From NCBI RefSeq assembly GCF_006265175.1, contig NZ_VDCQ01000053.1, positions 1 through 64,000 of the forward strand: a DNA stretch of 64,000 bases, read 5' to 3'. Positions 27,268 to 36,249 of the stretch are shown here, in pieces. Every line of letters starts with the position of its first letter. Position 1 is the stretch's first letter. The DNA comes from Paenibacillus hemerocallicola (GTDB lineage: Bacteria; Bacillota; Bacilli; Paenibacillales; NBRC-103111). The position numbers and the translations under genes are program-made. The notes under the pieces are model-generated. The model made no database searches. It saw only the letters and a list, made by a program, of their open reading frames with translations, and was not told the origin of the DNA.

Positions 27268-29082
27268 ATGATCGAGACGGCAAGACAGACAGACTATCAT
27301 TTGGTGGAAATAAGGCTCCGGCCCGGCCGCCCTTACACGGCTTGCCGGATTCAATGCAGCAAGGACGGAAGCTCGTGGAAACCGGCCTCCCTATACGCCG
27401 ATTTGGACCCGGAATCGGTCCTGAACGGGAATACGTTTCTATGGAACGACGGACAGACGATCGGTACTGTACGGCTCGACGGCAACACCGACCGGAGCCT
27501 TTTCTGGAATCCCTACATCCAGTTCGGCGAATATGAAGGCTTCGTCAAGCTCAAGGCGTCGTTCATTACGACGGAGGACAGCTATGAAGAGGAATGCGGA
27601 CTGCACATCGGCCGGAAGGGCGTCGTGTTCGTGGCGGATTGGAAACGGCGGGCGGAGAACCGGCCCGACGGAGAACCGATCCCGGAGCAGCGCAGATGGG
27701 ATGTAGTCCCGGCGATGCCTGGCTCGGCCTTATGCTTGAAGAAAAAAGACAAGGACGGCGAACCGCCGCTCCCGCTGCAAATTCCGCTGCCCGCGGAAGG
27801 CTTGTACGACATTTATTTCGGCATCGCCAAAGGGGGGCTGCGCTGTCTCGTCAAGATCGGCGACGAGCCTTACTCCCGCTTCGAGGGCAACGGTTCCCGC
27901 TATACGGCCGGCCCCGAAGGAAAATATAACGTAGAGCTGTACTGGGCGAGACGCCGCTTGAGAGACGGAGATTGCCTGGAAATCGCCGCGACGCACCGGA
28001 CGCCAGGCGGCCATCACGATTTCGGCTATCTTTCCTATGTGAAGCTCGTGCCTTGCCGGGAGCCCGACGCGGTGCCGGTCCATTCATCGGCCGCCCAATA
28101 TGGCAGACGGCAAATCGATGATTTGATTTTATACTACGAACCGCTGAGCTATGCGGTCATCGGCGGCATACATGACGCAGATACGATGAACCGGCATATG
28201 CTGGAGGAATTTCTTCGAGTGCGGCCGCGCGAGATCGCTTGCCAAACGGCCCGCATCGGCTCGAAGGTGCTGCACCGCAGCGAATTTTTGGAGAGCTATG
28301 ACATGGCCGCGAAAGCCGACGACAATACGGTCAACGACGATTTCGTCAAGCTGGCGCAAAATTGCGATATTTTGCGGGAGACGCTGCAATATGCGCGCGG
28401 ACGGGATGTCCGCATCACCTCCTGCATCGGCATGAACCGGCCTTATTTGTGGAATCCGACGTTTTCGGAGAAATTTACGAGAGAGCATCCGGAGCTGATC
28501 CGGGGCAGCGATTTCGACTACGCCTCACCGGAAGTACGGGAATACGCCCTGCGCCTCATCGGGGAATTGATCGACAGCTACGATCTGGACGGGATCGTGC
28601 TCGACTATATGCGCCACTGTCTCCACCAAACGCCGGAAACGCTTATCGAAGTAATAGGGAGCACAAAGCGAATGCTGGATCGAAAAGATCGTGTGGACGG
28701 GAAGAAGCGGGAGCTGAAGATACGCTTTCCGGCCAACCAGTGGCACTATTATAAAGGGATGGAGGCGTGCGTGCTCGAGGGTTTCGTCGACGGGCTGATT
28801 CCGTCCAACCTGAACACGACCTTTCCGCTGCCTTCCGTCGAGCCTTACATCCGTCTATGCCGCGGCACGGGAATCAAGGTGTACGGATGCATCGACGGCT
28901 GGACCGCCTTCCTGTCGTCTGATCCCCGTATCGGGGCGATGACGATGCACCATACCCCGAAACAGCTGGCCGAAGCGATCGATGCTTATACGGCCCGGGG
29001 CGTAGACGGCATTTTCGTCTATCAGGCCGACCAGTTTACGGCCAATCCTTATTTGAGCCCTATGCTCGGAGCCGTTCCGTAA
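27268..29082 (+). CDS. GHL10-like putative glycosidase
   Basis: 604 residues, no signal peptide. The N-terminal 270 residues are beta-rich, with two sandwich-like units (SKDGSSWKPASLY resembles a carbohydrate-binding module). Residues about 290-600 look like a TIM barrel with YDLDGIVLDYMRHC and a C-terminal TARGVDGIFVYQADQF, the pattern of the GHL10/DUF4015-like glycoside hydrolase group. AGGAGG lies 10 bases before the ATG. It is co-transcribed with the upstream secreted protein. The absence of an export signal suggests it acts on imported oligosaccharides. Confidence 0.7.
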   Translation: MIETARQTDYHLVEIRLRPGRPYTACRIQCSKDGSSWKPASLYADLDPESVLNGNTFLWNDGQTIGTVRLDGNTDRSLFWNPYIQFGEYEGFVKLKASFITTEDSYEEECGLHIGRKGVVFVADWKRRAENRPDGEPIPEQRRWDVVPAMPGSALCLKKKDKDGEPPLPLQIPLPAEGLYDIYFGIAKGGLRCLVKIGDEPYSRFEGNGSRYTAGPEGKYNVELYWARRRLRDGDCLEIAATHRTPGGHHDFGYLSYVKLVPCREPDAVPVHSSAAQYGRRQIDDLILYYEPLSYAVIGGIHDADTMNRHMLEEFLRVRPREIACQTARIGSKVLHRSEFLESYDMAAKADDNTVNDDFVKLAQNCDILRETLQYARGRDVRITSCIGMNRPYLWNPTFSEKFTREHPELIRGSDFDYASPEVREYALRLIGELIDSYDLDGIVLDYMRHCLHQTPETLIEVIGSTKRMLDRKDRVDGKKRELKIRFPANQWHYYKGMEACVLEGFVDGLIPSNLNTTFPLPSVEPYIRLCRGTGIKVYGCIDGWTAFLSSDPRIGAMTMHHTPKQLAEAIDAYTARGVDGIFVYQADQFTANPYLSPMLGAVP

Positions 29083-29413
29083 AAAAAACTACGACGCCTG
29101 ATCCGCATACAGCCCGGAGGCTTTTTTGATCGGCATGACATGACGTTGCCCGTAAATAGAGGAACTGTATTCCGTTATTATCCCCAATTCCGTTGCCCAT
29201 TTGAAGATAACGGAACAGGCTTCCGCTATATCGAGCTTTCGGGGTGAAAATGATCGTGAACTACTGAATAAAGGAACGATTCTCCGTTATTTTGAAATCG
29301 ACACGAGTACTCGGGTCAATAGCGTACTCCAGTTCCGGTATTTGTTGGATCTGCGTTCCCGCAAGGCGCCGACATAGGAAGCCCGCCTTTACCGATCATG
29401 CGGTACACGCACT
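29083..29413. repeat. Interspersed repeat, copy 1
   Basis: This about 330-base non-coding stretch aligns end to end with 57768-58088. Shared landmarks in the same order: AAAAAAACT.CGAC, ATCCGCATACA.(C/T)CCGGAGG, AGGAACTGTATTCCGTTAT, GAAGATAACGGAACAG, TATATCG, ACTCG.G(C/T)CAATAGC, GATCATG(C/T)GGTACA(C/T)GCAC. It contains several imperfect palindromes of the type AATAACGGAAC...GTTCCGTTATT. No frame is intact in both copies. Confidence 0.75.
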
Positions 29414-29436
29414 CCTGTACGCGAATTACACTGTAG

Positions 29437-29466
29437 AAAAAAACGTCAGGAACTGCACCCTGACGG
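29437..29466 (-). terminator. Intrinsic terminator, minus strand
   Basis: CGTCAGG-GTGCAGTT-CCTGACG is followed by TTTTTTT on the minus strand. It is separate from the terminator of the SBP gene 270 bases upstream, so it ends another transcript (see the structured RNA candidate). Confidence 0.8.
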
Positions 29467-29725
29467 TCCTATCGTGCGCAAGCCCGACCTTTAGCGCTCG
29501 CCCTTTCGACTCCCGGCATGTTCCCGGGTCTATGGAGGGAATGGATATTGGGCTCCAATACCCATTCCCTTTGAACTCCTACGGGCTGCCTTCGACTTCA
29601 ACCCGCTTTAACCGGTCCTAGACCTAGACCGATACTCGTAGCCAGGCACACCCTTGTACCTTTCGGGGTATATCTCTCCCCCGCAATCCTCATAGGCAAA
29701 CTGGCAAGAAAACCGTAATCCTTCT
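29437..29725 (-). ncRNA. Candidate structured non-coding RNA, family unknown
   Basis: On the minus strand a chain of hairpins ends in an intrinsic terminator: GCCAG/CTGGC enclosing GGGG/CCCC and GGTACA/TGTGCC; CGGTC/GACCG; GGGTTG/CAGCCC; AGGGAATGGGTATTGG with CCAATATCCATTCCCT; CCCGG/CCGGG; GCGAGC/GCTTGC; then the terminator. Four of these helices contain a G-U pair that is a mismatch on the plus strand, which points to the minus strand as the RNA. No long frame fits. I do not recognise the family: it lacks signatures of 6S RNA, tmRNA, RNase P, SRP RNA or T-boxes that I know. Confidence 0.6.
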
Positions 29726-29733
29726 TATCGTTT

Positions 29734-29778
29734 AAAAAAATGGCTTCCCTGCAGGTACACCGCGGGGAAGCCATTTTT
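29734..29778 (-). terminator. Terminator of the SBP gene
   Basis: GGCTTCCCCGC pairs with GCAGGGAAGCC on the minus strand, followed by ATTTTTTT, eight bases past the SBP stop codon. Confidence 0.88.
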
Positions 29779-29785
29779 CGCCGAT

Positions 29786-31135
29786 TTATTTGAACGTGGA
29801 AGTCTGTACCGCCTTGTCCGCCCGCTCCACGCCTTCGCGCAGCGCCGTGTTGGCATCCTTCGTCTTAATCGCGATGTCGATGAAAGCATTAAGCGCTTCC
29901 TTGGCGTACGTGCCCGTAAATGCGTTCCATTTGCTCGAATCGGCATGAACGGCCGGCAGCAGCGCCTTGACGTTTTTGCCCTGATAGCTCGGGTTCGATT
30001 TGCCGAACACGTCCAAATACTTGTTGTCCTTCAGCGCGGGGATAAACGTGCCTTCCTCCGCTTTCGCCTTCTGGTACTCGTCCGATACGAGGTAGTTGAT
30101 CACCTTCAGCGCTTCTTCCTTATGCTTGCTCGTCTGCGAGATGTACATCGTAAACGGATACGCTTGCGGACCGACGCCGGGCTTTTCCTTGAATACGGGT
30201 GATTGTACGTAATCGTAATTTTTCAGCCCTTTGACCGCCGGATCGCCGGAGCCCGGCATATACATCGCCACGACTTGCTCCTCGTCCCACATTTTTTTCT
30301 GTTGGGCGGCTACGACCTGCGTAGCGTTCAAATCGTACAAATCGTAGAAGCGGGAGAAATTGCCGTAGAACGATTTCCAAGCGGCACTGTCGAACGCAGA
30401 CTTCCCGGAATTCGGATCGAACAGGTTGAGGCTAGACTGATTGCGCAGAGCGGCATGATAGAACGAGACGAACATGCCGTAATAGGCTTTGCCCCCGTCG
30501 GTACGGGTCAGCTTCTTGGCCAGCTCATACGTATCGTCCCAAGTCATTCCGTCCTTCGGGTACGCCACCCCGAACTTGTCGAATATGTCTTTGTTGTACA
30601 TCATCGCGGTATGGCTCATGGCGAACGGAATGCCGTGCAGCGTGCCGTTGCCGACTTCTTTGACGATCGATACCGCTCCGGGGTTCAGGCGCGACAGATC
30701 GAAGCCCAACGTTTTGACGAGCGGGGCTATGTCCGCCTCGAGCTTCTGGTTGTACATGCCCGCGCCGACCGTACCGGGAGAACCGACGATCAGATCGATC
30801 TGTTCGCCGGCGGCAATCATCTCGTCGGTCGTAAGCCCGCCCCGCGTTTTATGGAACGGCATGAATTTCAAAGTGACGTTCGGAAACTTCTGCATAATGT
30901 TGCTGCCGCTGAACGCTTCGGCGAAATTGTCCTTCGTCCAATTGCCGGTCGTATCGAACACGACCAGCGTTACCGGCTTGTCGATTTTGTCCAAGCCAGC
31001 CGCCGGCTCTGCGGTCCCTTTCTTGTCCCCGTTCGCCGAGCCGGCCTCTTCCTTCGTCCCCGTCGCCGCTCCTCCGCAGCCTGCCGTGACCGCGATCGCG
31101 GTGCCGAGCATGAGGGCAACCCATCTCTTCTTCAT
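29786..31135 (-). CDS. Extracellular solute-binding lipoprotein, paralogue 2
   Basis: 449 residues. The leader ends in VTAGCGGA (lipobox Cys 20). The body has YPKDGMTWDDTYELAKKLTR and a C-terminal DANTALREGVERADKAV, matching the SBPs at 11928, 36250 and 55291. AAGGGGAGGAA lies just ahead of the ATG. It stands alone between its own terminator and the histidine kinase gene 145 bases upstream, and no permease or regulator is directly attached. It probably delivers a sugar to a permease encoded elsewhere. Confidence 0.92.
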   Translation of the reverse strand: MKKRWVALMLGTAIAVTAGCGGAATGTKEEAGSANGDKKGTAEPAAGLDKIDKPVTLVVFDTTGNWTKDNFAEAFSGSNIMQKFPNVTLKFMPFHKTRGGLTTDEMIAAGEQIDLIVGSPGTVGAGMYNQKLEADIAPLVKTLGFDLSRLNPGAVSIVKEVGNGTLHGIPFAMSHTAMMYNKDIFDKFGVAYPKDGMTWDDTYELAKKLTRTDGGKAYYGMFVSFYHAALRNQSSLNLFDPNSGKSAFDSAAWKSFYGNFSRFYDLYDLNATQVVAAQQKKMWDEEQVVAMYMPGSGDPAVKGLKNYDYVQSPVFKEKPGVGPQAYPFTMYISQTSKHKEEALKVINYLVSDEYQKAKAEEGTFIPALKDNKYLDVFGKSNPSYQGKNVKALLPAVHADSSKWNAFTGTYAKEALNAFIDIAIKTKDANTALREGVERADKAVQTSTFK

Positions 31136-31280
31136 CTTGCTTCCTCCCCTTGATACGCTGATATGGTGATTCGTCATCAGCATAGCAGGTGCGGGGAAGC
31201 CGCCATATGTCCGGGTTTTCGGATGCAGCAACTACATTATTGCTTCCGGGTTATCCGAAATAAAGATCAAGAAACCCATT

Positions 31281-32711
31281 TTAAGATGGTTGCACCGGAA
31301 GGCGGATTCGGAACGCCGCCCCCTGGTCCGGCTCGCTCTCGACGTCGATCGTCCCGCCATGCAGCTCGACCAGCTCCTTGACGATCGCAAGCCCGAGTCC
31401 GGTGCCCTTCTGATTTTTCGCCCGCCCTCGATCGGCTTTGAAAAATCGTTCCCAGATCAATTCCCGGTCAGATTGGGATATGCCGATTCCGGTGTCGGTC
31501 ACGACAAACTCGATGAAAGCGTCGTCCCGCCGGGCAGAAATGCGAACATGCCCCCGCTCTGTAAATTTGATCGCATTATTCACCACATTGCTTATAATTT
31601 GCTCCAGCCGATCCAGATCCGCGAATGCCGGGGGCAACCCTTCGGCGCATTCGACTCGGAACTCCAGCCGCTTGGACAGCGCAATAGCCTCGAATTTCAG
31701 CGCTATATTGCGCAAAAACGAACAGACGTCCACCGGATGCCGCGAAAGCGCGATTTCATCATTCTTAAGCTTATCCAGCATCGTAATATCGTCGAGCAGC
31801 CGATTCATGTGCAGCGTCTCCTGCACCATGATGTCGTAATACGATTGACGCCGGTCCTCGTCGATCAAGCCGTCCTGCAGCGCCTCCAAAAATCCTTGCA
31901 TGGCCGTGAGCGGAGTCCGCAGCTCATGCGATACGTTGGCCAAAAAATCGTTTCGGATCTGCTCCGATTTGCTTCGCTCGCGCTCGGTCAGCTCCAGCTT
32001 GCCGGCCATCGAATTGATCGTCTGCGCCAAATCTCCGATTTCGTCGGCCGAGTCGATTTCAATCCGCTTCGTATAGTTGCCCAAGCCGATTTCCGAAGCG
32101 GCGCGGTCTATCGCCTGCAGAGGCCGGGAGATCGACCAAGATAAATAAGAAACCATCGCCGTGGAAATGAGGACGCCGATTAACGTTCCCCACAAAATCG
32201 TCTCGCGGATATTGCTGACCGTTTCATTAATGCCATTGACAGGAGCATGCAGTACGATTCCCCCGTAAATCCGATTGTCTTTGCCCCAAGGGACGGTAAC
32301 CGACAGCATCGGCTGCGTCAGTCCTTCGAACGACAACTCGCTCACCGCCGTTTCGCCTCTCGCCACTTTTTTGGCGATGGACATCGCGACGGACTTTCCA
32401 ATGAATACCTCGTCCTTCGTCGACGTCGCGATAATTTTGCCGTTGCTATCGAAAATCCATATTCTGGAATCGAACGTCTGATCGAAAAATACGAGCATCG
32501 ACTCCACCGACGAGTCGATGCTTTGCGTCTCCTGGATGGCGAGATTCACTTTTTTCGCCTTGCGCAGCAGCTCTTCCTTTTTGCTGTCGTAAATATATCC
32601 TTTGGCAAAAAACGAGATCAGCAAGCCGACAACCCCGAGTCCGAGCAGCACCGTCAACAAATAACTGAACAGCAGTCGGCGGAATATGCTTTTGTTAATC
32701 GTTCTCAGCAT
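31281..32711 (-). CDS. Sensor histidine kinase, two-helix HAMP type
   Basis: 476 residues. Helices near residues 13-35 and 172-193 flank an outside domain of about 135 residues with a Cache/PAS-like SRIWIFDSNGKIIATS. A HAMP segment follows, then HisKA with FLANVSHELRTPLTAMQG and a HATPase domain with VVNNAIKFTERGH, DTGIGIS and GTGLGLAIVKEL. It resembles the ResE/WalK-like group. It overlaps the upstream response-regulator gene by 17 bases, so the two are translated together and form a pair. Confidence 0.95.
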   Translation of the reverse strand: MLRTINKSIFRRLLFSYLLTVLLGLGVVGLLISFFAKGYIYDSKKEELLRKAKKVNLAIQETQSIDSSVESMLVFFDQTFDSRIWIFDSNGKIIATSTKDEVFIGKSVAMSIAKKVARGETAVSELSFEGLTQPMLSVTVPWGKDNRIYGGIVLHAPVNGINETVSNIRETILWGTLIGVLISTAMVSYLSWSISRPLQAIDRAASEIGLGNYTKRIEIDSADEIGDLAQTINSMAGKLELTERERSKSEQIRNDFLANVSHELRTPLTAMQGFLEALQDGLIDEDRRQSYYDIMVQETLHMNRLLDDITMLDKLKNDEIALSRHPVDVCSFLRNIALKFEAIALSKRLEFRVECAEGLPPAFADLDRLEQIISNVVNNAIKFTERGHVRISARRDDAFIEFVVTDTGIGISQSDRELIWERFFKADRGRAKNQKGTGLGLAIVKELVELHGGTIDVESEPDQGAAFRIRLPVQPS

Positions 32712-33408
32712 CGCCCGTCACCGCCTCGAATTTGTATCCAACCCCCCAGATCGTCTGAATATATGGATGCTTCAAAATTGCAAGCTTTTCCCTCAGCTTC
32801 TTGATATGCACGTCCACCGTGCGAATATCGCCATAGAAATCGTAGCCCCACACCTGTTCGAGCAGCTGTTCCCGGGAATAGACCGTTCCCGGCGATTTGG
32901 CCAAATGCGCCAGCAAGTCGAATTCCTTCGGTCGGAAGACGCTTTTTTCCCCGTTTACGAGTACTTCCCGCCGTTCCAAATGGATCGACAGCTCCCCGAA
33001 ATCGTATACCGTCCCGTTCTCCTCCTCCGGCACCGGTTTTCGCTGAATACGGCGGAAAATCGCTTTGATCCGCGACATCAGCTCCCTCGGACTGAACGGC
33101 TTGGTCACATAGTCGTCGGCTCCCAGCTCCAAGCCGAGCACCCGGTCGAATTCTTCGCCCTTGGCGGACAGCATGATGATCGGAATGTCGCGTTTCTTCA
33201 AAATTTCCCGGCATGCCGTAAATCCGTCCATAACCGGCATCATCACATCGAGTATGACGACATCCGGAGCTTCCCTCTCCACTAGCTCCACAGCTTCCGC
33301 GCCGTTCTGAGCTTCTATCAAATCGTACTGGTGGCTCTGGAAAAAGATTCGCAAAATTTCCCTAACGTTTGGATCATCATCGGCTACGAGCACTTTCAAA
33401 CGGTTCAT
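32695..33408 (-). CDS. Response regulator, OmpR/PhoB family
   Basis: 237 residues. Receiver domain with acidic pocket DDD near residue 10, phospho-acceptor in VILDVMMPVMDGF (Asp about 53), Thr/Ser switch MLSAK and Lys in VTKPF. The winged-helix domain covers about 130-230, with PKEFDLLAHLAKSPGTVYSR and RTVDVHIKKLREKL. First gene of the RR-HK pair. Likely signals: cell-envelope or redox state; the target genes are not visible from sequence. Confidence 0.96.
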   Translation of the reverse strand: MNRLKVLVADDDPNVREILRIFFQSHQYDLIEAQNGAEAVELVEREAPDVVILDVMMPVMDGFTACREILKKRDIPIIMLSAKGEEFDRVLGLELGADDYVTKPFSPRELMSRIKAIFRRIQRKPVPEEENGTVYDFGELSIHLERREVLVNGEKSVFRPKEFDLLAHLAKSPGTVYSREQLLEQVWGYDFYGDIRTVDVHIKKLREKLAILKHPYIQTIWGVGYKFEAVTGDAEND

Positions 33409-33478
33409 CGCTTTTGATCACCTCCCTACCATTGTATTAAAAAAGGAGACAAAATATAAGTTTTATAGATTTTTTCCA

Positions 33479-33524
33479 TAAAAAACAGCGGCTCGATCGC
33501 TTGTATAAGCGATTCGAACCGCTG
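33479..33524 (-). terminator. Terminator of the Ser/Gly-rich lipoprotein gene
   Basis: On the minus strand AGCGGTTCGAATCGCTT pairs with AAGCGATCGAGCCGCT around TATAC, followed by GTTTTTTAT. Confidence 0.85.
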
Positions 33525-33538
33525 CCTATCGGAAATTA

Positions 33539-34030
33539 TTATTTCGTAGAAGCGCCGCTGCTGCCGGTACTTCCGCCTGTCGTCGTATCAGATTTGCTTG
33601 ACGCGTCCGAACCGGAAGGCGATTTGTCGGCGCCCGACGTGCCCGAGCCCGAAGTTCCCGTACTCGAGGAACCGGACGTTTTTCCGCTATCGGTAGATTT
33701 GTCGGCGGAAGTGCCGGATGAACCCGAAGAACCGGAAGATCCCGATGTTCCGGAAGACCCCGGAGTTCCGGATGTTCCGGAAGATCCTGTCGAGCCGCTG
33801 GAACCGGACCCGGTAGAACCGGAACTGCCTTTAGAAGAATCCGAACCGGTGCTGCCGCCGGTCGAGCCGCCTGATGTGCTTCCGCCCGTACTGCCGGAAG
33901 ACGGCGTTTCCACTTTCTTGCCGCCCGAGTCGTTCTGCATCGTCGGTTCGGCCCCCCCTGAACACCCCGTCAACATCGCTGCACCGAAAACACCGATTAG
34001 AAGAGCCAAGGACCACTTTTTCCTCATCAT
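33539..34030 (-). CDS. Ser/Gly/Thr-rich lipoprotein
   Basis: 163 residues. The leader ends in AMLTGCSGG (lipobox Cys 23). Nearly everything after residue 45 is Ser, Gly, Thr with scattered Lys/Asp, in units like GSTGG and SGSSG, so it should be an unfolded, cell-wall-spanning spacer with no catalytic domain. Start chosen at tandem ATGs with GGGAGGAA ahead. It sits just upstream of the RR-HK operon, separated by a terminator. Function unknown. Confidence 0.8.
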   Translation of the reverse strand: MMRKKWSLALLIGVFGAAMLTGCSGGAEPTMQNDSGGKKVETPSSGSTGGSTSGGSTGGSTGSDSSKGSSGSTGSGSSGSTGSSGTSGTPGSSGTSGSSGSSGSSGTSADKSTDSGKTSGSSSTGTSGSGTSGADKSPSGSDASSKSDTTTGGSTGSSGASTK

Positions 34031-34220
34031 ACCATTTCCTCCCGAGACTTCGCATAAGCGAAGTTTGTTCGAAAGCATATGCTTTCGGAATACTGGCATG
34101 CCGAACGCCGAAGCGTCTGACAAGGTTCAGTATACAAGGGAAAGATGAGGAAACTATGATCGAATGAAGACGAATTGTTAGCAAAATGTTAAAAATTATG
34201 ATCGGCGCCGTGAGGCACCG

Positions 34221-36149
34221 TTACCGCTTCCTGCGCGAAAGCTTCAGCAGCTTGTACAGCGCCGTTACAAATTCGCCCCGGGTTACCGAATGCCCGCTTC
34301 CATCCGCGAACCGGCCGCGATACTCGACTCCGAGCGAGCGGCAGGTTGCGTCCAACCAACGAACGGCCATCGCGCGGGACAATTCGGGCTTCTCGGCCCA
34401 GTACAACCGGTACGGCTGCTCTTTCGCCAGCTTTCTCGGACCGATATCCACTCCCGCAGGGGCGATCCGATCCGTCGCGGGCAGCGCCGGCAATCTGGCC
34501 CCGCCCGGCAGCGCTCTGGCCATGTTTAGCCACATCGAGGCGTCGGCGACGGTGCAGGCTGCGTCCGGATTCGCTTCATAACTGGTGAAAACCGACTTCG
34601 TCCCGAAATATTGCATGGCTTGGTGCGCTTCATGATCGGCTTTCACATCGCGGAAATACGTAATGATCTGACGCGCCTCGATCAATTCGTCTTGCAGACG
34701 GTCGACGCACAACTGTTGGACCGGTATCGCGGACGATTGGGACATATCCGCCGCAACTCCCGCCGCAAAGCCGAGCTGCATCCAGAACGGTTCCATGCGG
34801 ATCGTGCCGAAGCCCATATGAGTAGCCGAGACGGCTACCGGAACGAGCAAATTGCTCACCGTTTCCGGCAAAATCACGCCAAACGGAATTTGATAAACCT
34901 CCGTCAGCGCACCGAACCCGAGGAAGCCTTCCAATGCGCGGTTTTGCCCGATTTCCTCCCGTTTGCGCGTCGCGTGGGAATCAATGGCGTAATCACCCGT
35001 GGCGATACTGTCGAAATGTATCGGCGACCGCTGCGTGCCGGGTGCGAGCCTCGCGTCGTTTTCCGTGAACACATACCGGCCTATGATTCGCCGCGCTTCC
35101 CTTACGTAAATTTGCGGAGGGAAGTGATCGGTTTCCGGAAATTCGTCCGCCGCAAAGCCCCAGCGGCTCGCCTCCAACCGAATCTTGTCCGGCAGCGCTT
35201 CGTCCTCTTGCAAAAACCAGAGCAGCCCCTGAATATATTCCTTGTGGCGCCGGGCGATCCGCTCCCGCACCTCGCGCTTGCCCTCCGGGTATTCGAGATT
35301 TTCGCCGGGCAGGTCGGTCGAGCATGAACAGTTGTGATGGTTGTTCGTATCGGTTTTGCCGTTCGGGATCCTCGACAGCTTGACGATTTCGCCGAAGGAG
35401 GACAGCCGGCCTGCCGCTATATCGTCCAACAGGCTCGTATAATCGCCGCGATTGTAGTTGTCGGGCTTGGCGAACGGCACGCGGTTGTCCGGATTATCGG
35501 TCATGCACAGCCGGAAATTGTATGCCTGCAGCAGATCGTCGCCTTCGCCGGTACTTCCCGGCAGCACTTCCTTGGTACGATACTCGCAATACAGCTTCCC
35601 GGCGAACTCCTCGTTCCATTCGTCCCGGGATTCGCGCCCGAGCCGGTAAGGGACGCCGGCCATGGCGGCCAAATCCCCTTCGTACATGGCATCGATAAAC
35701 TGTTGCGCGCCGTAGACCGCTTTCGCTCCGGTCTGCACATCCTCGACTTCGATGCTTACGATTCTATCGTCATCCATCTGCACGGAGACGATCTCCCTAA
35801 GGCAAACTGCCTCGATACCGGGCTCGCTGCCGAGCAGCTTGTGCATCACCGTTCTCGCCACGGATGGCTCGAATCGCAATCCCCCGTTGCACTCCTTCGT
35901 CTGCTTCGAGTTCTCCCCATATACGGAAACGTAATGCTCGTAAACATGGGCGAGAAATTCGCCGAATATCGACCCCGATGTATCGACGGAGCGAATATCC
36001 GTCTCTCCGAGACCGCTTGTCATCAAACCGCCGATAAAAGCGGATGGCTCCACCATGAGTACGCGCTTCCCGCGCCTCGCCGCCGCGATGGCCGCTCCGA
36101 TACCGGCGGGCGTTCCTCCGTATACGATCAAATCTGCCTGCTTATTCAT
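34221..36149 (-). CDS. FAD-dependent oxidoreductase (FAD_oxidored family)
   Basis: 642 residues. The N-terminus DLIVYGGTPAGIGAAIAAAR (residues about 6-25) is a dinucleotide-binding loop and MVEPSAFIGGLMTSGLGETD follows, the signature of the FAD_oxidored family, whose members are often found in glycan clusters (some were once called xanthan-lyase-like). A Cys/His stretch NNHHNCSCSTDLPG lies near residue 275. ATG 36149 has AGGAAGG 10 bases ahead. It follows the SBP gene after about 100 bases in the same direction. The substrate is unknown. Confidence 0.85.
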   Translation of the reverse strand: MNKQADLIVYGGTPAGIGAAIAAARRGKRVLMVEPSAFIGGLMTSGLGETDIRSVDTSGSIFGEFLAHVYEHYVSVYGENSKQTKECNGGLRFEPSVARTVMHKLLGSEPGIEAVCLREIVSVQMDDDRIVSIEVEDVQTGAKAVYGAQQFIDAMYEGDLAAMAGVPYRLGRESRDEWNEEFAGKLYCEYRTKEVLPGSTGEGDDLLQAYNFRLCMTDNPDNRVPFAKPDNYNRGDYTSLLDDIAAGRLSSFGEIVKLSRIPNGKTDTNNHHNCSCSTDLPGENLEYPEGKREVRERIARRHKEYIQGLLWFLQEDEALPDKIRLEASRWGFAADEFPETDHFPPQIYVREARRIIGRYVFTENDARLAPGTQRSPIHFDSIATGDYAIDSHATRKREEIGQNRALEGFLGFGALTEVYQIPFGVILPETVSNLLVPVAVSATHMGFGTIRMEPFWMQLGFAAGVAADMSQSSAIPVQQLCVDRLQDELIEARQIITYFRDVKADHEAHQAMQYFGTKSVFTSYEANPDAACTVADASMWLNMARALPGGARLPALPATDRIAPAGVDIGPRKLAKEQPYRLYWAEKPELSRAMAVRWLDATCRSLGVEYRGRFADGSGHSVTRGEFVTALYKLLKLSRRKR

Positions 36150-36249
36150 AGTTGACACACCTTCCTAGTACAGAATGGTTTATCTCTTCTTTTCCGAAAT
36201 GATCAAACCGGCCGGTAAACCGCTTTCCTCTCCGAACTCATCTTCTCTT

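Noticed and set aside
29292-29621. Possible 109-residue protein on the plus strand
   Set aside because: It spans the interspersed repeat and the structured-RNA region, has no ribosome binding site, and is not kept in the second repeat copy.
29437-29725. Assignment of the structured RNA to a transposon-linked guide RNA
   Set aside because: Some phrases recall RNAs at the 3' end of IS200/IS605-type elements, but no transposase or TnpB-like fragment is present on either side, so I leave the family open.
31216-31262. Hairpin TTTCGGAT...ATCCGAAA upstream of the SBP gene as a terminator of the kinase gene
   Set aside because: Perfect 8-base arms but a long loop and no T-tract; could be regulatory but not enough to call.
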